Source of the DNA: Crotalaria pallida
Lineage: Eukaryota; Streptophyta; Magnoliopsida; Fabales; Fabaceae
Direction: 5' to 3'
DNA length: 64,000 nucleotides
Assembly (NCBI GenBank): GCA_037953625.1
Contig: CM075651.1
Location: 63,350,501 to 63,414,500 of the forward strand
Shown here: piece after piece, positions 21,256 through 31,001 of the stretch
How the letters are laid out: every line of letters begins with the position of its first letter
Numbering within the stretch: position 1 is the first letter of the stretch
Position numbers and translations under genes: made by a program
The notes under the pieces: generated by a model
Databases searched by the model: none
The model's input: the letters and a program-made list of their open reading frames with translations, nothing else
What the model was told of the DNA's origin: nothing

Positions 21256-23141
21256 GTAAGGGGGAAGCTTACTATTTGCTAGAATGAGAATAAATTGTGG
21301 TAGAATATAGGATGAGTCACCAAGAGACTCAAAGGGCCTAAGTTGAAATGGTTAAATGGCTTGGAGGCCAATTTGAGCTCAATTGATGTTTTGAGCAATG
21401 TTATCTGGATGCATGCAAGCTATGTTGATGTTGATTTCATGACTTAATTGGATATTATGTGAATTGATGCATTAAGTTGTGAAATATGTGCAATTATGTG
21501 CAATTTGAGTATCTAAATTGAATGCATGCAAGGTGAATGTGTTCCTGTGATTAAACATGTTTACTTAAGGTATATGAACTCTTTTGAATGTTGAAATTGG
21601 TTAGATTTGAGTAATGAAAAGAATGGTTTGCAAAACCTCATATTTCAGCGTGCTGACTGCACAATCTAACTGGTTACTCGATAATTGTAACCGGTTAGAC
21701 ACTGTAAAATGGTAAAAGAAAATAAGTTTTTGAAATTAGTCTTGTGGTCTTATTGATGCTACTCAAATCTAGGCCTTAATTTCATTGGAAACAATCTGAA
21801 ATGAAGTAGATTATACTGTTATGGCTCAGATTGAAATTAAAGAGTTAATACCTTAGTGTAATGAGACAATTTCAAGAGGAAATTATGCATAAATGAAATT
21901 GGATTATGACTTAGATATTTTGAATGATATTATGGTTGGACTTGAGGTATTATGTTATGCTAAGACCTTGTTATTGGATTGAGTAGAGAAATCAAGGAAA
22001 GATTCTTTGAAAATCAATGATTTTGTATTCAGGTCTATAATTCTAACCGGTTAGGTCATGATGTAACCGGTTAGTACCTGAAACTTAAAATTAAAAGTTA
22101 AGTTTTTGAATAAGGGTTGCTAATACCAATGATTATATTCTCTCAATCCAGATCTATGAGCATATGTTAAATTTAAATTCAAAGGTGAATTTTATGAGTA
22201 AAGCCATACCTCAAGATATCATTCAGAGTCGTGTTTTCTAAGTCATAATAATGGAATTAATGGGAACATGACCCTGTACTCTAGGAGTACTAAACTGACG
22301 CAACCTACTTGATGACACATTCTGGGAATGTGGCCATTGTCTGGGACATGGTTTCTTGGATACGTTCTGGGAACGTGATGCACACTCCGCGAGTGGTGCT
22401 TGATTATATTCCAAGTATGGTTTGCGATACGTTCTGGGAACGTATGTTAGTGTTCTCGGAACACATTGGTATAATAATAGAGTTAAAGATAAAACCAACC
22501 TTGATGATTGTGCATCCATATAGAATGGAAGTTTGGTTGGTAGGAACGTTTATCATATTCTGGGAATATGAGGAGGGTACTCCGGGAGTACCAAAATATA
22601 ACCTACTTGATGACACATTATAGATATGTGGCCAGTGTCTAGGACCTGGTTTTATACGTTCTGGGAACGTATGTTAGTGTTCTAGGAACACATTGATATG
22701 CAACCTACTTGATGACACATTATAGATATGTGGCCAGTGTCCGGGACCTGGTTTTTATGCGTTCTGGGAACGTGGTGCACACTCTGTGAGTGGTGCTTAT
22801 TATTCCAAGTATGGTTTGCTACACGTTCTGGGAACGTGGTGCACACTCTGGGAGTGATGCGTATTATCCATGTATGGTTCGGCATTACGTTCTGGGAACG
22901 AATGTCGGTGTTCCGGGAACAGAACGGTGTATTGGATGGACGTCCAAGATGGACTTTTAGAGGCCTCAGTTGTGGAAGAATATCATGCATCATGCCACCT
23001 GCATTGAAAGAACTATTATGATTAACCGGGTGTGCTCATATGATTATGCATCATGATTTGCTACATGTTGACTTGTGGATGTTAGTTTTATTCTCATTTA
23101 ATTATGCGAATATGTATAGCTAACCCCCATGCCCTTGTTAG
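21256..23141 (+). other. Predicted intron inside B2 5' LTR
   Basis: TTTAGAG|GTAAGGGGG (21256) is a strong donor and CCCTTGTTAG|GT (23141) an acceptor. Solo LTR C keeps both at homologous places (26427 and 27836). An alternative donor TTTTG|GTAAGC lies at 21035. The palindrome array lies inside. Confidence 0.35.
22262..22925 (+). repeat. Co-varying palindrome array in B2 5' LTR
   Basis: More than fifteen short palindromes with a TTCTGGGAA or CTCCGGGAG centre occur in about 660 bp: CATTCTGGGAATG, TACGTTCTGGGAACGTA, GTGTTCTCGGAACAC, CATATTCTGGGAATATG, GTACTCCGGGAGTAC and others. Arms differ between units but remain complementary within each. Some units have decayed, such as CATTATAGATATG. Confidence 0.9.
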
Positions 23142-23637
23142 GTGTTGATCATGCATCTAGCTTGCACAAGAATCAGTAAGGGGAGATGTTCCTTAGGTGC
23201 ATGCAGAGTGTTGAAAATGTGGGTTGTGAACCCGTTGTGCAGATATCGAGGATCCGGCCAGATAAATGATTGGACAGAGGACCAGTGACCAGCTCTATAA
23301 CATCTCTGTTTTTAATAGTATTAATATGATACACATTTTGAAAGAGGTATCATAAGATGAATTTGGTTTCATAATAATATTTATTTGGTATCCATGGACT
23401 TGTTACACTTGATACATTTTGAGGGTATAATATGATTATTTTACTATGTTTCCGCAAAAACTCTGATTTTGTTAGTCAACCTCATTATTAATCAAGTGTT
23501 TGTGAAAAGGAATTTTCAAGGGAAGGGAAAATTATTATTTTTCAGATCTTTTTCCAACGATAACAAGTCCATGTTTTCATAAACTTCTTACTTTTCTTAT
23601 AAAGTAAGATGATATACAAGGAGTGTTACACTTTTTA

Positions 23638-23649
23638 TGGTATCAGAGC
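23638..23649 (+). promoter_or_regulatory. B2 primer-binding site (initiator tRNA-Met)
   Basis: TGGTATCAGAGC lies seven bases after the LTR end and is a perfect match to the initiator tRNA-Met complement used by many plant LTR elements. Confidence 0.85.
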
Positions 23650-24429
23650 AATGGTCCTGACTCTTGGTCCTTGGGTGTGTGGTCCCATACGCTGGTCATC
23701 GATATCTGCAATGTTTCCTGGGAAGTATGCTTTCATATACTTTCAAACTAGAGCTAAGGTTATGTGTAATGGCTCTAGATAAATAGCTAATTCTGCTATT
23801 AAGAAGTGTTCTATGAAGTCTAAATAGAAGTATGATAGTCGTACGCTTCTCTTTAGATATGTTGAAAACCCAAAACCATAGTGTTGGTTTATTATGTTTT
23901 CATAGAACCAGTGATGAGGAAATTTTAAGGAGTTGTAGTTGAGTCCTCGACTCTGAGGAGGAGTGTTTACCCTCACTCGTGTTAAAGTCAATCTACTTTT
24001 CAGACCGAGTGTAGGGTAGTGATCTTCTTAAAGATCAACCTTGTTGAGTTTGTTAAACTCTAAAGCTATCCTTTCTTTTGTTCCTTTCGGATAAGGGTAG
24101 TGATCAAAGCTGCTATATGCCTTATCCAATCGGCTATCTCAATGCAGAGAATCCTACAAATCTTCTTGTAGTGGTGTCCAAGGTATGTCTGAATCGTTCT
24201 ATTAAGGTATTGGACTTTGTCTATCTACCTGTGTCATGATTTCATTTGATCTTAAGCACGGTTTGGGAATCGAAGGATCAAATTATCATGATTAATGACG
24301 ATAGAACAACCCTGTATTGGAATTCCCAAGTTTCGAATCTGGAATCCAATGGACCCATGTGTCTACTTCTGGGCAGCAGTGAAGGAAATAGGGGGTTAAA
24401 GAAATCTGGGTTTCAAGAAAGGATGTTAG
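23650..24429 (+). other. B2 internal 5' region, no recognised domain
   Basis: This is where gag would be expected. Only short frames interrupted by stops are present and I see no zinc knuckle. B1 has the matching sequence, inverted, at 35110-35900, with similar loss. Confidence 0.5.
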
Positions 24430-25110
24430 GTTCACCCTTGAGGAAAGAGATAGAGTTTGGAATCAAGTTAATTCTTGAAGCTGATTTTCTCTCTCTACTA
24501 CCCTTACGATATGGTATCATCGGGAATGGCCAAATGAGAGAAACACGTAGAGATGTTGTTAAAAGAATTGGTTGGACCAGGTTAAAAGAATCTAAGTGTT
24601 TTCTGAGATGGATTGGCGGTTGAATTAATCCCAAATCAGGATTCGAGGCAGGGATACACTTGAGACTGCATTTTAATCTCGATACGGACATTATGAGTAG
24701 AAAATAATGTCGTTCGGATTGACTAATGCACTTGTTCTTTTATGAACTATAAGAACGAGACCTTTAGATTATATTCGGATTCGTTTGTGGTTTATTCTAA
24801 GAATTCGGAGGAGCATGAGGAACATCTCCGGATTGTGTTGAAACTCCTGTAGGAGGAGTAGTTGTGTGCTAAGCTCACCAAATATGAGTTTTGGTTGAGC
24901 GAAGTTAAGTCCGCAGGGCACATGATCATTAAAGAAATTGTGGTGGATCCAGCGAAGGGGAATTAAGTGGTGTAAGGTGAACAAATTAAGACTGTGGTTA
25001 AAGTCAGAAGTTTTTTTTAGGGCTGGCTGGATTCTACCGCCGGATTATTGAAGGATTTTCTAAGATCGCATGGCCTTTGACCAAGTTGACTTGGAAAGAT
25101 CAACTGATGG
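24430..25110 (+). pseudogene. Decayed protease end and reverse transcriptase of B2
   Basis: Fragments in several frames follow the chromovirus RT order: SPLRKEIEFGIKLI (24437-24480), IRIRGRDTLETAF and SRYGHYE then MSFGLTNA (24640-24730), YSKNSEEHEEHLRIVLK (about 24790-24845), KLTKYEFWLSEVKSAGHMI (24869-24925), and GWLDST/GFYRR and FSKIAWPLTKLTW (25020-25105). In-frame TAGs at 24698-24700 and 24859-24861 are also present in B1 (34859-34861 and 34699-34701). The catalytic YxDD region lies in a deleted or unrecognisable part. This is clearly a dead pol of Tekay/Del type. Confidence 0.75.
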
Positions 25111-25506
25111 TATTGAATGATAGGAAGTTGTTTAATTATGGTGGGGTAGTGATGGATTATACCCCAATATAATACGATTAGTCCAAGAGGAATTATGGAA
25201 AATGTGAAGTAGACTATGATTTAAATCATTTCAGTGATGAATTCAGTTGGAATCAAGGTATTAGATTATGATTAAATCCTATTTTGAGTTGGATTGGATG
25301 ATGTAAAGAAAATGGTTTTGAAATTCTTTGGTTTTATTTCTAAAACTGTACTTCATGATCGGTTAGAGTTTCTTGCAACCGGTTAGAAGCTGAAAGTTTA
25401 AAATAAAAATTTAAGTCATTTGTGAAGGAACTTTTGGTACCAATAAACATCTTTCTCCAATCCAAACTCAATGTCAATTACCTAAGTAAAATTTAAGGAA
25501 AGGATT
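25111..25506 (+). other. B2 internal linker with AACCGGTT pair
   Basis: No coding frame is visible. It contains the intact version of the B2 target site (GATGAATTCAGTTGG, 25232-25246) and a partly decayed AACCGGTT pair (25358-25388) followed by CTGAAAGTTTAAAATAAAAA, which resembles the sequence after AACCGGTT pairs in the LTRs. Confidence 0.5.
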
Positions 25507-25511
25507 TAAGG
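25507..25511 (+). repeat. Target-site duplication of C, left copy
   Basis: TAAGG precedes TGTAACACCCC and is repeated at 29066-29070. Confidence 0.85.
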
Positions 25512-25769
25512 TGTAACACCCCAAAATTTTAATCCCCGATTAATGAAATGTTAATTATAATTTAATTATAATTAATGGTTTCTATATTAATCCTTGATTA
25601 AAATATGTGTTCATATGACTAGCTTATGTGTGTAAATTATTTAATAAATAATTTAGAAGCATAAAATGAGTATTTTGCATATTAGTCCCTGGGTTGGGAC
25701 CTAAAGGTAATTATAAGAAAGGTTTTGGAGGGAAAGTAAATAAAATAATTATTTTTCAAAAATTGGGAA

Positions 25770-25805
25770 AAATACTCGAGTATTTTCGGAAAAACTCGAG
25801 TATTC
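25770..25805. repeat. ACTCGAGT palindrome pair near the C promoter
   Basis: TACTCGAGTATT and AACTCGAGTATT lie about 25 bp apart, 260 bp from the LTR start and about 150 bp before the TATA box, the same geometry as the AACCGGTT pair in B2. Confidence 0.8.
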
Positions 25806-25930
25806 TGAGTCAAATTGCACGAGTTAGTGCGTTTGGTGAGTCAGCACCAACGATTCTCATGTGTTGACACGAAATCGTCTTCTTCAAAACGTCCTATGCT
25901 TCGTGTCGAGCTGCATGATTGTTCAATCGA

Positions 25931-25940
25931 GCTATATAAG
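25931..25940 (+). promoter_or_regulatory. TATA box of LTR C
   Basis: GCTATATAAGC lies at the position homologous to the TATA box of LTR B. Confidence 0.65.
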
Positions 25941-26827
25941 CTGTGGTTGACGAATCAATTCCTCTATTTGCCAAATTCGTGGGTTTTGCTTCAAGTTAGG
26001 GTTCCTGGATTGTCCTCTTCGATTCTCTTTCTCAGAGTCAAATTGAAACACAAATCATACACGAATACAAAGCTTACATCTTGAGCTTTGTATAGAGAGT
26101 AAAATCGTGAGGATTGAGTGAGTGTGTTGAGAGAATTGGAGCTGAGAAGTTGGAGCTTGTTCTGTCAAAGTGTTGCTTGGAGCTTACTTTGATCTTGATT
26201 TCTGGTAAGCTCACAAATTCTTGAGTCTCAAATTCAGTTTCCTTAGTTAGATGATGTTGCATAGAGTATAGAAAACTTAATTTCCCCAATTTATTTCTCT
26301 GTTTCATGTACAAACCGATTCCACTTTGGTGTGGTACTCAAAATGCTCTGCATGTGGCATTTGAAGTTGGTCTGAGAATTGTGGAGCCTTTTTCTTGTCA
26401 ATTCTTGTTTGGAAAACATCTGAGAGGTAAGGGGAAGTAATTATATTCACTAGATAGAGTTTAAATTTCATTAATTGTGTTAGAGAGCCACCAAGAGGCT
26501 GTAAGGGCTTAGTTTGAATAGGAACTTTGGTTTGGAGACCAATCCATGCTCTATGACTGTATTGAGCAAGTTCTATATCATGCATGCAAGCTTAAATGAA
26601 CTTTGTTTCATGGATATTGTGCTTATTTTGCTATTTGAAGTGTTGAATTGCTAAATTGTATATTTCATGCATAATGGATTAATTCTCTGTCAAATTTGTT
26701 ATTTGATGTGAAATGAGTATTGCAACATGTTCAATATATGGTATATGAACTATTGTGATCACTGGTTTGGGTTAAAAGTGTTTAGAAATTGAAATGGTAT
26801 GTAAGAACCAAGGTTCCCTGTGTTCTG

Positions 26828-27125
26828 TCTGCATATACTCGAGTATTTAGGAAAACACTCGAGTATTTCGTGGTGCACCAGAGTGAAAGTTGGCGCACCA
26901 ACTTGGGAATCAGATTGGACACTCGAGTAATGTACAAACTACTCGAGTATTCTGGGTAATGGAATACTCGAGTATCTCATGAACTACTCGAGTATATTTA
27001 TGAAGACCTGAAAACCTAAATCTCTGAAAAGACATGAACGACTCGAGTATAATTATGAACCACTCGAGTAGAATCTGGGAAATGATGAACTACTCGAGTA
27101 TTTTGGAAAACACTCGAGTATTTTT
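26828..27125. repeat. Cluster of ACTCGAGT palindromes in LTR C
   Basis: About ten copies of (T)ACTCGAGTA lie within 300 bp, mostly in pairs 20-25 bp apart, with unrelated spacers. They occupy the place where LTR B has its second and third AACCGGTT pairs. Confidence 0.85.
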
Positions 27126-27349
27126 AGTCAGATACTTAAAAATACCATTTTCAATTCTAAGTCATTTTGTAACTCTTAAAGGACAATAAACCAAGTGATC
27201 CTAGACTTAAAAGAAATTGATTAACGTTATGACGTTTTCATTTGAACAATGATGATACGTTGCTCGGGAGGCACGTAATGTATTAATAAAAGGATAAAAC
27301 ATCAATCAATCCCTTTTAAGTAAAGTAATGCATTCATACTGGAGTTTGG

Positions 27350-27560
27350 ATGGTAGGATGTATATCATGTTTTTGGTAAACATGTGGAGGGCCTCTGGGA
27401 GTGCCAATACGCTTGCTTGATGACACGTCGTTGACGTGGTCGGCTGGGTGGATGCCGATATGGTTATACCGTTTGGATGACGGGATATGCTCGGGTGGCA
27501 TGGATACCAAGCTTGTCGTGTACATTCTAGGTGAATGTACGAATTGTTGTATACCTAGGA
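27350..27560 (+). repeat. Short hairpin cluster in LTR C
   Basis: Successive imperfect inverted repeats with different arms are seen: CATGTTTTTGGTAAACATG, GACACGTCGTTGACGTGGTC, GTACATTCTAGGTGAATGTAC and GTTGTATACCTAGGAATACAAC. This corresponds in position to the TTCTGGGAA palindrome array of LTR B but the arms and centres are unrelated. Confidence 0.6.
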
Positions 27561-27839
27561 ATACAACGCACTGTTGAGTGCTGGGTTGTCAGGGATGGAC
27601 GTCAGAGAGTGACATAGTATGATGGAGATAGGCTTGAGAGCTAAAGTCATGCATCATGCCACTCATTTAAATTAATTGTGATAAATGAAATAAGTGTGAG
27701 CATCCTATGTGCATTCATTAACTGCTAAGTGTTATATGTGACTGTTGTTAATTGATGCATAATTACATATTCATATTGCACAATTTATTCTCTATTGGTT
27801 ATGTGTATAGAATTGCTTACCCCTATGCCCTTGTAGGTG

Positions 27840-28310
27840 ATGTGTCGTTACATTGCTTGCATCGAGATCCGGCCACTTCCTAGTGGCACATGGATCTATG
27901 AGGACCATCGCGCGGTGTTCGAGGGTGAGGTAGAGATTACCTTCTACCACCCGAACCCGTTGATCCGATTCCGTCCTCGTAGATTTAGGATTCCCATCAT
28001 ATACACTATGCATGTACCCCCGTTTTACACTTACCATGGACCACCTCCCACGCGACCAGCTCGCTCTTACCATATTTTTCGTTTTCGACCTACCCGCTCT
28101 CACCCTTTTACTTCGAGAGTCGTCCGCGAGGAGACTCCCCCTTCTGATCCGAGGAGTCCAGTCAGGGTTTCACCATCACCTGACCCGGTACCCAGTGGTA
28201 GGGTACACTCTCCCTCGGATGAGATCGAGGATGATCCGGTGGAGGACGAGAGTGGGAGCGAGCCTGTCGTGCATTCTACTGGGAGTGATTGGAGGGACGA
28301 TGATCCCTAG
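27840..28310 (+). CDS. LTR-encoded protein of unknown function with acidic tail (156 codons)
   Basis: The ATG at 27840 lies three bases after the acceptor-like TTGTAG|GTG; a GTG at 27837 is in frame but ATG is the sensible start. The N-terminal part is MCRYIACIEIRPLPSG, W-I-Y and a later EGEVEIT stretch; the middle (residues about 45-95) is rich in P, R, Y and H; the tail (about 110-156) is rich in S, P, D and E, with repeated DP/ED and an end WRDDDP. No transmembrane segment, signal peptide or catalytic motif is apparent. The N-terminus matches the pattern of the F-LTR frame at 1871. B LTRs have the same flanking sequence but have lost the frame. Possible roles (transactivator, silencing suppressor, accessory protein) are speculation. 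Confidence 0.5.
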   Translation: MCRYIACIEIRPLPSGTWIYEDHRAVFEGEVEITFYHPNPLIRFRPRRFRIPIIYTMHVPPFYTYHGPPPTRPARSYHIFRFRPTRSHPFTSRVVREETPPSDPRSPVRVSPSPDPVPSGRVHSPSDEIEDDPVEDESGSEPVVHSTGSDWRDDDP

Positions 28311-28639
28311 GTATATGCATATGGTATGTGATGAGGATCAGTGGGTTCGATGTGTGGATGCTGTGGAGGAGACTTGCTGCTGCTGCTGTGTTGATGATGA
28401 TGCTACTACCTTACTACTTATGTTTCTGGGAGACTGCTGCTATCACTACTACTACATCTGATGATGCCAGATCTACGTGACCACCCTTGGAGTTTATGTT
28501 TTGGTTATGTACATATATTGTAGATATACTTTTGGAGTACTCTAGGGGTTTAGATACACTATTATGTAGATCTGTTTATGGGCTTGTATATGTTGGATCT
28601 TGGAGACTTTGATTATGGGACTATGTACTCACTACTCTT

Positions 28640-28664
28640 CATATATATATATATATATATATAT
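28640..28664. repeat. (AT)n microsatellite in LTR C
   Basis: About twelve uninterrupted AT dinucleotides. Confidence 0.9.
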
Positions 28665-29065
28665 TGAAAACCTATGTTTATCTTACCATTAAATCGCATA
28701 GTCCGATAAATTCCGCTTTACTCTGATTTAATCTACTTAAGAGCTCGGCTATAAATATTATTTGATGGTATCAGTTTTATCGAACAAAGCATGGGTAACT
28801 TTGATTACTTGTATGATACAAAGATGATTACGAAAAGCGAATGTTACCCTATTTGTGAAAAGGTTTTAGAGATCGCCGAACTCGATACAAATGTTTTGAA
28901 ATGGTTTAATGTTTATTCTCCAAGAATTCCAAATGACGGTTTGTACACCCGCTATATAAGAAAATTTTATCTTCCACATTTTCTTAACACTCACAAGTCC
29001 ATATATTATCCAATATAAAAGCTTAATTACTATATTATATTTGGGTAATCCGGAAGGGTGTCACA

Positions 29066-29070
29066 TAAGG
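29066..29070 (+). repeat. Target-site duplication of C, right copy
   Basis: TAAGG directly follows GGGTGTCACA. Confidence 0.85.
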
Positions 29071-29159
29071 TGCTAAAATAACTTAATGCCTTGATTCATC
29101 ATTGAAATTGATTTAAGAGGATTGAATCATAATACTTATGGATTAATCGAGAATTGAAA

Positions 29160-29960
29160 TTAAGGAGCTACTCCAATCGGAGAAGGTAGAGAATTGAGCT
29201 GAATGATGCAAAAGAGACAATAGGTACTAAGATAAGAAGGTTGTGATTCATGAACAAGTTTGGAGTTCGAATGTATGAATGACAATAAGAAGAGGAAGAG
29301 TTGAATGTAAGATAAAGGCGATGGATGGAGTTTCTTAAAGATTATGGCTTTGAGCTCCATCCTGGCATAGCAAACATAGTTGCAGACGATTTGAGCTGAT
29401 AGGCTATTCTTGTGAGCTCAATGATGGTTAAGGAGGTTATTCTGATCGAGGAGTTCAGAGACCTAAGTCTGGTAACACAAGAGGAACCATCTAGCGTTAG
29501 ATTGGAAATGTTGCAAATAATCAACAAATTCTTGAATCGGATTCGTGAATTACAACCAGGAAATGAGGAGTTAGATTTCTATGAAGAAATGAATGAGATT
29601 TAATCTTTGAAATTGAAGTCAGAGATTATGGATATGAGAAAATATATTATGGAGGCAAGGGATTTATGAAGTATTGTTTAGAACAACCTAGATGAGAAAT
29701 CCAAAGGCACGAATTTCAAGAGTAGATTACGTGGGAATCCAAGTTAGCTATCAACTATCAAGGAATAAGGAATTTCTCGATGTTGGTAAGCATGTATGAG
29801 GACTATGGGAAAGTACATGAATTTCGTGCAAGAGATGTTTGAGTTCAGAATAAGAGAAAGAATGATGAAATACGGGCCTTACTGAAGAAAGAGGCAAAAG
29901 TAAATGGGAGAATATCAACCACGGAAATATCAAGGTTAAGGAATCCTTGATTGAAGAAAA
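29160..29960 (+). pseudogene. Decayed RNase H - integrase segment of B2 pol
   Basis: The plus strand reads ELNVR then RWMEFLKDYGFELHPGIAN and VADDLS (29300-29398), matching the RNase H end of Tekay/Del elements, then VILIEEFRDLSLVTQEEP and RLEMLQIINKFLNRIRE (29430-29560), the RNase H-integrase linker. Integrase zinc-finger-like remnants follow to about 29960 but the catalytic triad cannot be traced. Many frameshifts and stops interrupt it. The B1 counterpart is 19100-19850. Confidence 0.65.
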
Positions 29961-30984
29961 GTGACTAAGGAGGAAATAGGGAAGGGAACATTTGTCCATC
30001 TCAAGGTAATAATGTGAGGCACATCACTTGGAGTTTAGTTGTGATGTACCTAAGGGAATAGTCAATTCCGATTGTAGGAAGCTGGAGTATTATTCACTGA
30101 ATTGTCTTGAAGGAAAAGGTGAGAAAGGAATGGACGAATCCAGCACAAGAAGAATTCACTGGCTGAGATGAGAGTTGAGTGTAATCCTGATGTAGAAAAC
30201 CCAAGTCTATCTCTTCCTTTGATCTGAGTTAACGTAGTTAAATGTTTTCGATTACGTTAATCTAATCGTTTGAGAATATCAATATCCTATTGGAAGTTCA
30301 ACTTCAATCTTTCTGTGATCAAAACCCTTATCACAGTTGGATGTTATAATATCTGTGGACACTACAGAAATAGAAAGGTCAGTTATGGCTAGAGAGATTA
30401 ACAACCACCGGGATAGGACAAATCTTTGTCTCCCCAACGAAAATGTCTCTAGAAATTGACTATCTAACTAAGTCTGATAGTGATAATTACCCTATCTTTA
30501 AGTTCATCTAACTTAAAGACCGGTCGTATGATCTTTCTTGCGAAATATTATATCTGAAAGGGATGATTTTGTTATTAATGGTTTGAATATAAGGACTGAT
30601 CACCCTAATGTCTCAAACTATTAAGAAATGAAGTCATACAAAATGTTTCTTTGATCGTGCTTGAGAGATCAGAGTGCGCAACCCAAAAAGTTTTTCGAAA
30701 AAGTTTATTGGAAAGTGTTTTAATTGAAGAATATTTATGTGAAGTGTAAAGAGTATTTCTTTTAAAAGAAATTCTTTCACCTAAGAGTTTTATGCAAAGA
30801 ATTTTGGTTTAAGGTGAAAGGTTTTATTAGAGATGTTTCGAAATAAAAGAACTATATCGAAACTCTTTTAAGTTGGGGAGGACCCTAAAGAACAAATTTT
30901 TGGGAACAAGATGAAGTTTCTAGTATAAAAACATTTTGGAAAAGTAAGAAATTTCAGAAGATGAATTTCGGGGACGAAATTCCT
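29961..30984 (+). other. B2 internal 3' region, no recognised coding domain
   Basis: It corresponds to the integrase C-terminus and 3' untranslated part. It is AT-rich with no readable domain and ends in GAATTTCGGGGACGAAATTC, the conserved chromovirus tail before the polypurine tract. Confidence 0.5.
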
Positions 30985-31001
30985 TTTAAGTGGGGGAGTA
31001 G
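30985..31001 (+). promoter_or_regulatory. B2 polypurine tract
   Basis: TTTTAAGTGGGGGAGTAG directly precedes the 3' LTR start TGTAACACCCC at 31002. Confidence 0.85.

Larger units (their letters stand above)
20320..23630 (+). repeat. B2 5' LTR
   Basis: It runs from TGTAACACCCC to GGAGTGTTACA. In order it holds an AACCGGTT pair (20591-20621), a TATA box (20751-20760), donor-like sites at 21035 and 21256, further AACCGGTT pairs near 21667-21697 (one unit decayed) and 22048-22076, the palindrome array 22262-22925 and an acceptor-like CCCTTGTTAG at 23141. By eye it differs from the 3' LTR at scattered positions, on the order of one per hundred bases. Confidence 0.9.
26427..27836 (+). other. Predicted intron inside LTR C
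   Basis: CTGAGAG|GTAAGGGGAAG is a strong donor; CCCTTGTAG|GTG at 27836 is the acceptor, directly before the ATG of the small frame. An alternative donor TTTCTG|GTAAGC lies at 26205. Both donors and the acceptor have homologues in LTR B. Confidence 0.4.
25512..29065 (+). mobile_element. Element C: solo LTR (3,554 bp) of a B-related family
   Basis: It runs from TGTAACACCCC to GGGTGTCACA with a 5-bp TAAGG duplication and no internal region or second LTR, so it is a solo LTR. It shares short blocks with LTR B (GTTAGTGCGTTTGGTGAGT, CACGAAATCGTCTT, the AG|GTAAGGGGAAG donor, CCCCTATGCCCTTG before the acceptor, ATCGAG-ATCCGGCCA) but is otherwise well diverged and carries ACTCGAGT palindromes instead of AACCGGTT. 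It contains an intact 156-codon frame near its 3' end. Confidence 0.88.

Noticed and set aside
22309..22925. Heat-shock elements in the TTCTGGGAA palindromes
   Set aside because: Heat-shock elements need TTC and GAA separated by two bases; here the gap is three. The changing arms also argue against a fixed factor site.
24161..24175. CTTGTAGTG as the right terminus of the CACTA element
   Set aside because: It lies in the internal region of B2, 34 kb away and without adjacent subterminal repeats; chance match.
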